From Streptococcus hyointestinalis (GTDB lineage Bacteria; Bacillota; Bacilli; Lactobacillales; Streptococcaceae), in NCBI RefSeq assembly GCF_011039275.1, contig NZ_JAAKGB010000001.1, positions 1,860,001 through 1,924,000 on the forward strand: a DNA stretch of 64,000 bases, in the 5' to 3' direction. The notes under the pieces are model-generated. The model was not told the origin of the DNA. It saw nothing but the letters and a program-made list of their open reading frames with translations, and did not search any database. Position numbers and translations under genes: made by a program. Below, one piece after another: positions 1-8,631 of this stretch. Each line of letters begins with the position of its first letter. The stretch's first letter is position 1.

Positions 1-3000
1 CCACCACATTGTAGCCACTTTCTTTGAAGGCTTCTTCAATGAGACCGTTTTGGTGAATAGGAGAGAGCACTGGCATGAGAAGCGTGTGCGTTTTTTTCAT
101 CTCCTTGGTAAAGACAGGCTCCTGCTTTGTCGTCTCCATATCTTGTTGGCTATCGTATTGAGGAGCTTGGTTAAAGATATGGTCAAGCTTAGCTTTTTTG
201 AGCTTTTGATCACGCTCTTTCACCGCTGCTTTCAGAGAACGCAGGCGAATGCGAATAGCACCGAGGTTGCTTCCCTCATCAATCTTGAGAACGGTGTAGA
301 GTTTATTGTGTCCACGCATGATTTCTTCGACTTGGTCTGTCGTTACAGCGTCAAGCCCACAGCCAAAGCTGTTGAGTTGCACCAGCTCGAGGTTTGGATT
401 TTTAGCGACAATCTTCGCCGCAGCGTACAAGCGAGAATGGTAAACCCATTGATTGACCACACGTAGACCGCCTACCTCCTCAAGTCCAGACACCATGTCC
501 TCTGTCAAGACATGAAAGCCTTCTTGCGTGATGATATTGGCAATACCGTGATTGATTTCAGGGTCGAGGTGGTAAGGACGCCCAGAGAGGACAATCGCCT
601 TTTCACCATTGATGGAAAGACTAGTCAAAAGCTCATCTGCTTTGTCCTGCAAGTCTTTCTTGAAATCAGCAAGCACCTGGTAGCCATGCTCAACAGCCTG
701 CGTGATGTCCTCAATAGTCATGTCCTCATAGTCAGCAAAGGCTTTGGCTAGAGACTTGACCACACTGTCATGGTCAGCCAGATTGACAAAAGGATGGAAA
801 TACTTGACCTCACCATCACGGATAGGGTCCATATTCTTTTCAATCACTTCTGGATAGGACTGAACGATAGGACAGTTGAAATGGTTGGGCGCTTTGCTAT
901 TTTCCACTTGCTCGTAGATAACACTTGGGTAGAAAATAGCGTCTACCTTGCGGTCAATGAGCGACTGGATGTGCCCGTGCACCATTTTAGCTGGGTAGCA
1001 GACCGTGTCACTAGGAATGGTTTCAATCCCTTTTTCATAGAGCTTTTTGTCTGATTTTGGGGAAATCTGAACACGAAAACCAAGGTCAGTCAGCACCGTG
1101 TGCCAGAGAGGATAGTTTTCGTACATGTTGAGCACACGTGGCAGACCAATGACACCGTGTTTTGCTTCACGTTTTGAGAGAGATTTGAACTTGAAGAGTT
1201 TTTTGTATTTGTAGTCGACCAGATTTTCTTTTTTGTCTTTCTTGTCAAACTTAATCTTGGTGACTTTTTCAGCACCACGTTCACAGCGATTACCCGTGAC
1301 AAACTTGGAGCCGTCATTGAAAATCGTCACGGTCAGCGCACAGTTATTTTCACAAAGCCCACAGCGTGTAAATTCTTTCTCAGAAGTAAAAGCGTCAAGC
1401 TCATCCAGTGCCATAAGGCTTGACGGTGCTTCCTTTTCCTCGTATTTTTCCTGAGCGATGAGGGCACAGCCGTAAGCTCCCATGAGTCCAGCGATACTTG
1501 GACGCACCACCTTGCGACCACTAACCAGCTCAAAAGCACGTAGAACGGCTTCGTTGTAGAAAGTCCCTCCTTGAACAACGATTTTTTCGCCTAGATCTTC
1601 TGGGCGTTTGACCTTGATAACCTTGTAGAGGGCATTTTTGATGACTGAGTAAGACAATCCTGCTGAGATGTCAGCAACCGTTGCACCTTCTTTTTGTACC
1701 TGCTTGACCTTGGAGTTCATGAAAACGGTACATTTTGAGCCTAGGTCAACAGGATTTTTGGCTAGAAGGGCGACTTGGGCAAAGTCTTTGACGTCGTATT
1801 TCAGAGATTTGGCAAAGGTCTCAATGAAAGAGCCACAACCTGAAGAGCAAGCTTCGTTGAGCTGAATACTTGATAACGCTCCGTCTTGGATACGCATGGC
1901 TTTCATATCCTGACCACCAATATCTAGGATAAAGTCACAGCCTGGGTTGAAATAATTGGCAGCCTTGTAGTGAGCCACGGTCTCAACCTCGCCATTATCC
2001 ACATGCAGAGCTGCCTTTATCAAGTGCTCACCATAGCCTGTGATACAGGAATTAGCGATAAAAGCTTCTTCTGGCAATTGCTGATAGACTTCCTTTAGGA
2101 TGTCGATGACATTTTCCAAAGGCTGTCCTTGGTTATTGCCATAATGCTCAAAGAGAATGTGACCATCTGGGTCGGTCACAATGACCTTAGACGTGGTAGA
2201 GCCAGCGTCGATACCCAAGAAAACAGGTCCACGAGCCTTCTTGATGTCCTCATATTCAGCGCTAGCTGCATTGTGGCGTGCTCGCCAAGCTGCTAGCTCG
2301 TTCTCGTCATGAAAGAGCACATCTAGGGTATTTTTAGGCACAAGGCTACTTGCGCTATTGTCTTTGAGATTTGTGATAATGTCGCTAAAGGTCAGCTGTG
2401 TTTGATTGTCATCAAGAGCTGCTCCCATCGCCACAAAGAGCTGTGGATTTTCTGGGAAGATGACATTTTCTGGCTGAATATCCAAGGTTTCAATGAAACG
2501 CTTGCGCAGCTCACTCATGAAATAGAGCGGACCACCAAGAAAGGCGACATTTCCTGTAATCTTGCGCCCCGAAGCTAGTCCCGCAATGGTCTGGTTGACC
2601 ACCGCTTGAAAGATAGAAGCTGCGATGTCTTCCTTACGTGCTCCTTCATTGATGAGTGGCTGCACATCCGTTTTGGCAAAAACACCGCAACGACTGGCAA
2701 TGGGATAGATGGTCTCATAGTTTTTAGCCAGCTCATTGACCCCATTAGCGTCGGTCTTTAACAGCTCTGCCATTTGGTCGATAAAGGCACCTGTACCACC
2801 TGCACAGGTCCCATTCATCCGCTGCTCAAGCGCCTCGCCAAAGAAAGTCATCTTGGCATCCTCACCACCCAGCTCAATGACAACATCTGTCTGCGGGATA
2901 AACTTTTCAACGGTCGTTGTCGCTGCAATCACCTCTTGGACAAAAGGAATATGCGCTGCGTCTGACAACCCCATCCCACCAGAACCTGTGATGGCAATAC

Positions 3001-3169
3001 TCACCTCATGCTCACCAATCTCATCAATCGCCTCTTGCATGACCTTGATGGTTGCCGCTTTGACATCTGAAAAATGACGCTCATAGCGAGCAAACAACAA
3101 CTGATATTCTTCATCAAAGACAACAACCTTAACCGTCGTTGAGCCTACGTCAATACCTGCTCTATACAT
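1..3169 (-). CDS. acyl-CoA dehydratase activase-related protein (partial, C-terminus outside window)
   Basis: The gene starts with ATG at 3169 and runs off the left edge; about 1056 residues are visible. Two BadF/HgdC-type ASKHA ATPase modules are seen in tandem: the first begins GIDVGSTT near residue 5 and has the NGTCAGGTGAF cluster-ligand motif, the second begins GIDAGSTT near residue 319 and has NEACSSGCGSF. A CGLCENNC cysteine cluster lies near residue 600, followed by a DUF2229-like region with VCYPAKMVHGH near residue 725. Activases of this family use ATP to drive an electron through a [4Fe-4S] cluster into 2-hydroxyacyl-CoA dehydratases. Streptococci carry this large fused form, but its substrate is not established. 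It is divergent from a TetR gene, which probably controls it. Family assignment is firm; the reaction is unknown. Confidence 0.88.
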   Translation of the reverse strand, partial: MYRAGIDVGSTTVKVVVFDEEYQLLFARYERHFSDVKAATIKVMQEAIDEIGEHEVSIAITGSGGMGLSDAAHIPFVQEVIAATTTVEKFIPQTDVVIELGGEDAKMTFFGEALEQRMNGTCAGGTGAFIDQMAELLKTDANGVNELAKNYETIYPIASRCGVFAKTDVQPLINEGARKEDIAASIFQAVVNQTIAGLASGRKITGNVAFLGGPLYFMSELRKRFIETLDIQPENVIFPENPQLFVAMGAALDDNQTQLTFSDIITNLKDNSASSLVPKNTLDVLFHDENELAAWRARHNAASAEYEDIKKARGPVFLGIDAGSTTSKVIVTDPDGHILFEHYGNNQGQPLENVIDILKEVYQQLPEEAFIANSCITGYGEHLIKAALHVDNGEVETVAHYKAANYFNPGCDFILDIGGQDMKAMRIQDGALSSIQLNEACSSGCGSFIETFAKSLKYDVKDFAQVALLAKNPVDLGSKCTVFMNSKVKQVQKEGATVADISAGLSYSVIKNALYKVIKVKRPEDLGEKIVVQGGTFYNEAVLRAFELVSGRKVVRPSIAGLMGAYGCALIAQEKYEEKEAPSSLMALDELDAFTSEKEFTRCGLCENNCALTVTIFNDGSKFVTGNRCERGAEKVTKIKFDKKDKKENLVDYKYKKLFKFKSLSKREAKHGVIGLPRVLNMYENYPLWHTVLTDLGFRVQISPKSDKKLYEKGIETIPSDTVCYPAKMVHGHIQSLIDRKVDAIFYPSVIYEQVENSKAPNHFNCPIVQSYPEVIEKNMDPIRDGEVKYFHPFVNLADHDSVVKSLAKAFADYEDMTIEDITQAVEHGYQVLADFKKDLQDKADELLTSLSINGEKAIVLSGRPYHLDPEINHGIANIITQEGFHVLTEDMVSGLEEVGGLRVVNQWVYHSRLYAAAKIVAKNPNLELVQLNSFGCGLDAVTTDQVEEIMRGHNKLYTVLKIDEGSNLGAIRIRLRSLKAAVKERDQKLKKAKLDHIFNQAPQYDSQQDMETTKQEPVFTKEMKKTHTLLMPVLSPIHQNGLIEEAFKESGYNVV

Positions 3170-3254
3170 AACTTCTCCTCTTCTAGAAAGCAGCTACTTT
3201 CTCTTGTGCCTTAGAAGACTAAGGCTATCCTATTTTTTCATACGAACAACAATC

Positions 3255-3375
3255 TGTTGCTTATTAAACAACTCGTTTGTTATAATAGTATTATAAAATG
3301 ATTATCTTCAAAATCAACCGTTAATTTTGACAAAAGTGTTTGTTAAGCAACATTGACCAACAATGTGTTGCTTAT
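3255..3375. promoter_or_regulatory. tetR promoter and candidate TetR operators
   Basis: A plus-strand promoter TTGCTT (3257-3262), 18-bp spacer, TATAAT (3281-3286) drives tetR. The motif TGTTGCTTAT covers its -35 (3255-3264) and recurs at 3368-3375. Its complement, in AAGCAACATTG (3345-3355), forms an inverted repeat with 3361-3373 (CAATGT, one extra G, TTGCTT). AACAA/TTGTT arms also bracket the promoter spacer at about 3267-3281. Repeated inverted motifs in a divergent TetR gap are the usual autoregulatory layout. That they are operators is inference. Confidence 0.55.
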
Positions 3376-3388
3376 CTTGGAGGCTGTT

Positions 3389-3997
3389 ATGAAAAGGACA
3401 GACATTCGCTATCTACGAACTGAAAAAATGATTTTTGATGCACTGACGGATTTATTGAGTGAAAAGCCTTATGACAAAATCACTGTGCAGGACATCGCTG
3501 ATCGGGCTATGATTAACCGTGCGACTTTTTACGCACATTATGCCGACAAGGACGAGCTCTACCATTTCATCATCACGCACATCCTAGAGGAGCTCTCAGA
3601 GATGATTGACAAGGCGCAAGCCACAACACCCAACTCTGTCGAGGTCAAAAAGGCTGAAAAAATGCTCTACAGCTACTACAATAACCTCAAAAAGCACTCT
3701 GCCATCGCAAAAATTGTCTCAAAGAGCAGCTCACGTGAGGAGTTGCAGCATAACTTTGCTAGGCTCTTGCATGAAAAATACGACGATTTGTTTGACAAGG
3801 TGCAGGTGACAGAGTCTGGAATGCCTGTTCCGACGGACTTTATCGTGGCTTATCTGGCGAGTATCTTTGTTGGGACTCTTCTTTGGTGGATTGAGTCGGA
3901 CTTTGCTATGGACTCTAGAGACTTGGCAAGGCTCGTTATCAAGCTCATCAGTAACGGTCATCTCACTGTCATGGGTATCAATATCAATCGTGATTAA
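3389..3997 (+). CDS. TetR/AcrR family transcriptional regulator
   Basis: A 202-residue protein. An N-terminal helix-turn-helix lies at about residues 10-55: ITVQDIADRAMINRATFYAHYADKDELY is the family signature, within which RATFYAHYADKDEL is the recognition helix end. The C-terminal ligand and dimerisation half is not diagnostic. I chose the ATG at 3389 because GGAGG lies 5 nt upstream; a TTG 12 codons earlier lacks such a site and falls inside the operator repeat. It is divergent from the activase gene and is probably its repressor as well as its own. The inducer is unknown. Confidence 0.88.
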   Translation: MKRTDIRYLRTEKMIFDALTDLLSEKPYDKITVQDIADRAMINRATFYAHYADKDELYHFIITHILEELSEMIDKAQATTPNSVEVKKAEKMLYSYYNNLKKHSAIAKIVSKSSSREELQHNFARLLHEKYDDLFDKVQVTESGMPVPTDFIVAYLASIFVGTLLWWIESDFAMDSRDLARLVIKLISNGHLTVMGININRD

Positions 3998-4004
3998 GAG
4001 GACA

Positions 4005-4037
4005 AAAAACGCTTCTGCTGCTTGCAGAGGCGTTTTA
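4005..4037. terminator. bidirectional terminator between tetR and HAD gene
   Basis: The stem ACGCTTCTGC / GCAGAGGCGT (one mismatch) around a TGCTT loop has an A-run on the left and TTTTA on the right. It can end both tetR (+) and the HAD gene (-). Confidence 0.8.
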
Positions 4038-4043
4038 TCATGT

Positions 4044-5444
4044 TTATTTAGAAGAGCGGTTTTGGCTGCGGTTGAGTGCTTTTTGTAGCTGACGGTCTAG
4101 CTCTCGCTTAATCTTAGGCTCTGGCGCAAAGCGCTCCTCCCAGTCGTCTGGTTTTAGGACTTTATGTGTCACAGGGTCAAAGTGAGCCTTGCCATCAGGG
4201 AAGATTTTTCCCATATTTGCCTCATGAACGGTATCAAAAAAGGGCTTAGGGTCGACACCCATGAGAACAAAAGAACCATAAGTCAGATAGAGCAAATCCA
4301 CCAAGGCGTCCACTTCGCCAACCAAGGGCGTCTCTGGGTGCTCTTTGGCTTGAACTTTGCTCGCTGCTTTATCCACAGCCGCATGCAAGTCTAGGACAGA
4401 CTGGGTAAAGGTCTTTTTGTCGCCTTGGCTCGCTGCATAGAGGAACTCTACGATTTCTTCTACCTTGAAATCTGCTCTATGCCCAGCTTCCTTAGAAGCG
4501 TAGAGTCTTGGTGTTTCATTGGTTTCACCATCCATGAGCTCATGGAAATCTTTGACCTTGTTAAAGTTACTATCTCGACTATCAAAGCGGGCTTCATTGT
4601 CCAGATGAATGAGCCCGTAGTGCGACAGGGCTTTTGCGATACCGTCGCTGTTGTTGGTCGCTGTCGTGTAATCAGCTGAAGCTTTAATCTTGTCATCTGC
4701 ATTGCCCATAGCAACGCCTAAGCCAACACCAGACAACATCTCAAGGTCATTTTCAGAATCGCCAAATGCCATGACCTCAGACAGGTCAAAGCCAAAGTAG
4801 CTACCAGCTGTCTCAATCCCCCTTATCTTAGACTGCCCTTGGCAGATAAGATCTGCAGAGTATGGGCTACTCCTTGTCACCTGAAGGCTTGGAAACTTTG
4901 CCTTTATCTTTTCCGTGTCCTCTTCTGTCGCCACCATGACAATCTGATAAATGGGCTCTCTCAAGAGTGTAAAGAGAGCCTTGGTGTTTTGCGGCTTCAA
5001 CCGCCTAATCAAATGCTTAAAGCTCCGCCCAACCGTTCCTGTCATGCGACGCGGGACAAGGCTGCTCACCCATTGCCCAAAGCGACTCGTCCCAAGCCCA
5101 ATAATGCCAGAGCCGATAAGCCCAGACGCTGTACCTAGCGAAATGTCACGGCGTTTCTCACTGGCGTAGCGAATCACACGGTAAACCAGCGCACGAGGAA
5201 GCTGCTCCGTTGCTACGACCTTATCTCTAGTGTAGATATACTGACCGTTGTAGGTGATGGCTATATCAAGCCCTAAATTCTCCAAATACGGCTGCACAAA
5301 GCTAGGTCCTCGCCCTGTCGCAACCCCCACTACAATCCCTTGCTCCTTTAAACTTGTAATAGCTCGCCGTGTGGACTTTTGTACATTTTTACGGTCATTG
5401 AGAAGAGTCCCGTCAATATCAAAAAATACTGCTTTAATTGCCAA
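4044..5444 (-). CDS. Cof-type HAD-IIB hydrolase fused to a MazG-like C-terminal domain
   Basis: A 466-residue protein. Residues 1 to about 270 form a HAD-IIB phosphatase: motif I FFDIDGTLL at about 7-15, and the metal motif GDSENDLEM near residue 228. Residues 300 to about 440 resemble an all-alpha nucleotide pyrophosphohydrolase (MazG/HisE type): KVEEIVEFLYA followed by EVDALVDLLYLTYGS supplies the usual E-x-x-E plus E/D metal-binding pattern. Known HAD-IIB proteins dephosphorylate sugar phosphates or flavin precursors and MazG-like domains clean nucleotides, so a combined house-cleaning role is plausible but inferred. The start is a TTG at 5444 with only a weak ribosome site. A GTGACA-N17-TATAAT promoter lies upstream. 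Confidence 0.8.
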   Translation of the reverse strand: MAIKAVFFDIDGTLLNDRKNVQKSTRRAITSLKEQGIVVGVATGRGPSFVQPYLENLGLDIAITYNGQYIYTRDKVVATEQLPRALVYRVIRYASEKRRDISLGTASGLIGSGIIGLGTSRFGQWVSSLVPRRMTGTVGRSFKHLIRRLKPQNTKALFTLLREPIYQIVMVATEEDTEKIKAKFPSLQVTRSSPYSADLICQGQSKIRGIETAGSYFGFDLSEVMAFGDSENDLEMLSGVGLGVAMGNADDKIKASADYTTATNNSDGIAKALSHYGLIHLDNEARFDSRDSNFNKVKDFHELMDGETNETPRLYASKEAGHRADFKVEEIVEFLYAASQGDKKTFTQSVLDLHAAVDKAASKVQAKEHPETPLVGEVDALVDLLYLTYGSFVLMGVDPKPFFDTVHEANMGKIFPDGKAHFDPVTHKVLKPDDWEERFAPEPKIKRELDRQLQKALNRSQNRSSK

Positions 5445-5499
5445 AATGTTTACGCTCTTTTCTTATTCTTCAATTCAACACATACCATATCTTTATGCT

Positions 5500-5528
5500 A
5501 TTATACCCTCTCCTTGAGCTTTTGTCAC
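5500..5528 (-). promoter_or_regulatory. promoter of the HAD/MazG-like gene
   Basis: On the minus strand, -35 GTGACA (5523-5528), 17-bp spacer, -10 TATAAT (5500-5505). The predicted start is near 5493, giving a leader of about 50 nt. Confidence 0.6.
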
Positions 5529-5540
5529 CTTTACAAACCT

Positions 5541-5570
5541 AAAAACCTAGGTCAGCTGACCTAGATTTTT
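5541..5570. terminator. perfect 18-bp palindromic bidirectional terminator
   Basis: CTAGGTCAGCTGACCTAG (5547-5564) is a perfect palindrome flanked by AAAAA and TTTTT. It lies just downstream of the PrsW-like gene on the minus strand, which is its likely client. Confidence 0.8.
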
Positions 5571-5571
5571 G

Positions 5572-6402
5572 CTAAATAACAAGTTCTTGCTTTTCATCTG
5601 GGATATTGCTAATCTTGATGATAGCGTGGTAGAAGAGCGCATAGCCAACAGTAGCCAAAATCGCACTGGAGTTTGGAACGTCCTCAAAAGGAGAGTTGAG
5701 AACAAAGTGTAAAAAGACTGGAAAGACAAGCCAGAAAATAGCTTGCGCTTTGGAGACAGCCTTGCACCTACCAAGCAGAGACACCAAACCTAGGGCAAAC
5801 AATGACGCAAAGAGCCAGTGTGATACTGTCGCTGACGCCACACGGTCAATCGCCGTTGCAAAACCAGACTCGTGGAATTGGAAAACAGACTGAAAGACAT
5901 AGATGACGTCCTCAACAATCTCAAAGCCAACCCCTACAATGATACCAATGGTCAAACCTTGCTTGAGATTAAGACGACGGCAGAGCAAAACAACCAGCAA
6001 AACAGCAAAACCTTTTGAGAGCTCCTCAGTAAACGGTGCCGTTAGGGCTGCTCCCCAAGCGCTCAAAAAATCTTTAGACAGCTTCATCTCAATCAACAGT
6101 TTTGAGAGCTGCATATTGCCTAAAATCCCTAGATAAGTCGAGATGAAAGCCCCTGTCAGAGCGCTTAGGATGACCTCTTTTTTAGAGAGTTGCACTTTTT
6201 GGACGATTTTTCGGATAATCAGCACAAAAGGTACAAAGTAGATGAGCAGCAAAGAGCTGGCTAAAAGAAAGTTCTGATAGAGGTCATTGGCGCCCTTTTT
6301 AACCATAAGCGTCTGGCAGAGATAACTAATGCCCGCTACGACTAAAAAGACCAGAACCAGCATGACCAGCTTGTCACGAAGTGTTGGGATATCTTTTTTC
6401 AC
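5572..6402 (-). CDS. PrsW-family glutamic intramembrane protease
   Basis: A 276-residue polytopic membrane protein with about seven hydrophobic segments. The PrsW active-site motif is seen as PFTEELSKG (EExxK) near residue 120, with an E-rich segment FEIVEDVIYVFQ near residue 160 and an H in the region ATVSHWLFA near residue 192. PrsW in Bacillus makes the site-1 cut in an anti-sigma factor; streptococcal homologues have no established substrate. The start is GTG at 6402, preceded by AAAGGAGG at 6-nt spacing. It stands alone, with a terminator behind it. Confidence 0.82.
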   Translation of the reverse strand: MKKDIPTLRDKLVMLVLVFLVVAGISYLCQTLMVKKGANDLYQNFLLASSLLLIYFVPFVLIIRKIVQKVQLSKKEVILSALTGAFISTYLGILGNMQLSKLLIEMKLSKDFLSAWGAALTAPFTEELSKGFAVLLVVLLCRRLNLKQGLTIGIIVGVGFEIVEDVIYVFQSVFQFHESGFATAIDRVASATVSHWLFASLFALGLVSLLGRCKAVSKAQAIFWLVFPVFLHFVLNSPFEDVPNSSAILATVGYALFYHAIIKISNIPDEKQELVI

Positions 6403-6555
6403 GATATGCCTCCTTTTTTAATGGTGTTATCATTATATATTTGTATTATATAACTAAGTCAATAGTTTGTCAAGATATTTTGACTATCAAAGGACTAAAA
6501 AATGAGACGAGGGCATGTTTTTTGACAAATGAAGGCTTTGCTCATTTTCTTTCTA

Positions 6556-6564
6556 TGGTAAAAT
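6556..6564 (+). promoter_or_regulatory. extended -10 promoter of the asparaginase gene
   Basis: TGG followed by TAAAAT (6559-6564) is an extended -10. A weak -35 TTTGCT sits 16 nt upstream. The transcript leader would be about 22 nt and contains GAAAGGA before the ATG at 6593. Confidence 0.5.
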
Positions 6565-6592
6565 AGTAGGTACTAGGAAAGGATAAATCATC

Positions 6593-7555
6593 ATGAAACA
6601 CATTCTCGTCCTCCACACAGGAGGTACTATTTCCATGCAGGCGGACACCAACGGTCATGTCACGCCCGAAAATGACAATCCCATGAACCATGTCACGGTG
6701 GATTTGGAGCACATCACAGTCACGGCAAAAGACTTTCTCAACCTGCCAAGCCCACACATCACACCTAAGCACATGCTAGCACTCTACCACGAAATCAGAC
6801 AAAATGCTAATAGCTATGACGGCGTGGTCATCACACACGGCACCGACACGCTAGAAGAGACCGCTTATTTTCTAGATACCATGACGCTACCTGACATTCC
6901 TGTCGTTCTCACAGGCGCTATGCGCAGTTCTAATGAACTAGGTAGCGACGGTGTCTACAACTACCTCTCTGCTCTTCGTGTCGCAAGCCACAAGCAAGCT
7001 AAAGGCAAGGGCGTGCTGGTTGTGATGAATGATGAGATTCACGCTGCTAAGTACGTCACCAAGACCCACACGACAAACGTCTCTACCTTTCAAACGCCGA
7101 CTCACGGACCGCTTGGTATCATCATGAAGCACGAGATCCTTTTTTTCAAAAGGGCTGAAAAGCGTGTGCGCTTTGACCTAGAGGCTATCTCTGGAACCGT
7201 CCCTATCGTCAAAGCTTACGCAGGGATGGGCGATAGCGGGATTATTAGCTTTTTATCCCCTGACAATATCGACGGGCTGGTCGTTGAAGCGCTCGGCGCT
7301 GGCAATATGCCACCAAAAGCAGCTGCGGAGATAGAAGCTCTCACAGCCAAAGGTGTGCCTGTTGTTCTGGTTTCTCGCTGCTTTAACGGCATTGCTGAGC
7401 CTGTCTATGCCTATGAGGGCGGTGGTGTGAGACTACAAGAGGCAGGTGTCATGTTTGTCAAAGAGCTAAACGCCCCAAAAGCCAGACTAAAACTCCTCAT
7501 CGCCCTCAACGCTGGTCTCAAAGGACAAGCTTTGAAAGAGTATATCGAAGGTTAA
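6593..7555 (+). CDS. ansA: L-asparaginase (type I, cytoplasmic-like)
   Basis: A 320-residue enzyme hydrolysing asparagine to aspartate and ammonia. The first catalytic threonine lies in HTGGTIS (residues 8-14) and the second in VITHGTDTLEETA near residue 85. The helper segment TGAMRSSNELGSDG near residue 107 is also typical. There is no signal peptide, so it is cytoplasmic. Length matches the family. It is monocistronic, between its own extended -10 promoter and a strong hairpin terminator. Whether glutamine is a side substrate cannot be read from the sequence. Confidence 0.93.
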   Translation: MKHILVLHTGGTISMQADTNGHVTPENDNPMNHVTVDLEHITVTAKDFLNLPSPHITPKHMLALYHEIRQNANSYDGVVITHGTDTLEETAYFLDTMTLPDIPVVLTGAMRSSNELGSDGVYNYLSALRVASHKQAKGKGVLVVMNDEIHAAKYVTKTHTTNVSTFQTPTHGPLGIIMKHEILFFKRAEKRVRFDLEAISGTVPIVKAYAGMGDSGIISFLSPDNIDGLVVEALGAGNMPPKAAAEIEALTAKGVPVVLVSRCFNGIAEPVYAYEGGGVRLQEAGVMFVKELNAPKARLKLLIALNAGLKGQALKEYIEG

Positions 7556-7560
7556 ACGCA

Positions 7561-7590
7561 AAAAGACTAGGTTACCCTAGTCTTTTTTCT
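7561..7590. terminator. bidirectional terminator between asparaginase and scrK
   Basis: The stem GACTAGG / CCTAGTC around a TTAC loop is extended by flanking A and T runs. It serves ansA (+) and scrK (-). Confidence 0.8.
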
Positions 7591-7604
7591 TCTGTTTTAT
7601 CACC

Positions 7605-8486
7605 TTAGCGCTCTGACACTTTTTTGGCGAGTGCAAAGTTACCAAGCGTAGCTGAGCCATTTTCAGCAATAGCAGGTGTCACGATATAGTCACGCACATC
7701 TGGCGTAGGAAGGTAGTCATTCATCAAACCTTCAAACTTCTCACGCACACGGTTAAGCATGTGCTCTTGCGCCATAACGCCACCACCAAAGACGATGACT
7801 TGTGGGCGATAGAGAAGCGTTGCTTGAACCGCTGCTTGAGCGATATAGTAGGCTTGAACATCCCAAACCGTTGAATTTTGCTCAATCAACTCACCACGAG
7901 TGCCTGTGCGGGCTTCTAAGCTTGGTCCTGCTGCTAGACCCTCTAGGCAGCCATTGTGAAATGGGCAAGTGCCGACAAAGTCATTAGCACGGTCTTGTGG
8001 GTGAACCGCTACATAAGTGTGCCCAGCCTCGGTGTGTCCTGTACCACCGATAAACTCACCACGCTGAATAGCGCCAGCACCGATACCAGTCCCAATCGTG
8101 TAATAAACAAGACTGTCAACACCTGTGCGCACCATAGCCTCACCATAAGCAGAGCTATTGACATCAGTCGTAAAGTAAAACGGCACCTTAAACTCTTTTG
8201 AGATCAGACCAACAAGGTCAACATTTGACCAGTGCTCTTTTGGTGTTTTGGTGATGTAGCCATAAGTCGTTGAGTTTTGGTCAATGTCAATCGGACCAAA
8301 AGACCCGATAGCAACACCTGCCAAGTCCTCCTCAAAACGCTTGAAAAAGGCTACTGTACGCTCAATCGTCTCATAAGGCGTTGTCGTTGGAAACTGCACT
8401 TTCTCGACAATTTGAAAATCCTCATCTCCTACAGCACAGACAAACTTTGTCCCGCCTGCCTCGACACTACCGTATAATTTTGCCAT
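7605..8486 (-). CDS. scrK: ROK-family fructokinase
   Basis: A 293-residue sugar kinase that phosphorylates the fructose released by sucrose-6-phosphate hydrolase. The N-terminal phosphate-binding loop reads SVEAGGTKFVCAV. The ROK zinc site is visible as H...CPFHNGCLEGLAAGPS around residues 155-185, and IGTGIGAGA marks the second ATP loop. I chose the ATG at 8486 (MAKLYGS) because GAGG precedes it by 6 nt; a TTG four codons upstream is part of that ribosome site. It has its own promoter, so it is transcribed separately from scrA. Confidence 0.92.
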   Translation of the reverse strand: MAKLYGSVEAGGTKFVCAVGDEDFQIVEKVQFPTTTPYETIERTVAFFKRFEEDLAGVAIGSFGPIDIDQNSTTYGYITKTPKEHWSNVDLVGLISKEFKVPFYFTTDVNSSAYGEAMVRTGVDSLVYYTIGTGIGAGAIQRGEFIGGTGHTEAGHTYVAVHPQDRANDFVGTCPFHNGCLEGLAAGPSLEARTGTRGELIEQNSTVWDVQAYYIAQAAVQATLLYRPQVIVFGGGVMAQEHMLNRVREKFEGLMNDYLPTPDVRDYIVTPAIAENGSATLGNFALAKKVSER

Positions 8487-8528
8487 ATTATTCCTCAAAT
8501 CTTCTAACTTTTTATTGTCCTTACGCTT

Positions 8529-8557
8529 ATTATAATGAAAATATAAGCATAAAGCAA
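8529..8557 (-). promoter_or_regulatory. scrK promoter
   Basis: On the minus strand, -35 TTGCTT (8552-8557), 17-bp spacer, -10 TATAAT (8529-8534). Confidence 0.7.
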
Positions 8558-8572
8558 GAACTCTCTAGTCCC

Positions 8573-8606
8573 AAAAAGAGTTTGGGATAAACTATCTCAA
8601 ACTCTT
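8573..8606 (-). terminator. scrA terminator
   Basis: AAGAGTTTG / CAAACTCTT form the stem (8576-8606), followed on the minus strand by a T-run. It separates scrA from scrK. Confidence 0.75.
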
Positions 8607-8631
8607 ATCTTTTATCTCATCACAGACGAGA

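Noticed and set aside
49..1054. Several plus-strand frames in the first kilobase
   Set aside because: All lie antisense to the activase-like gene, whose minus-strand frame is open from 3169 to the window edge.
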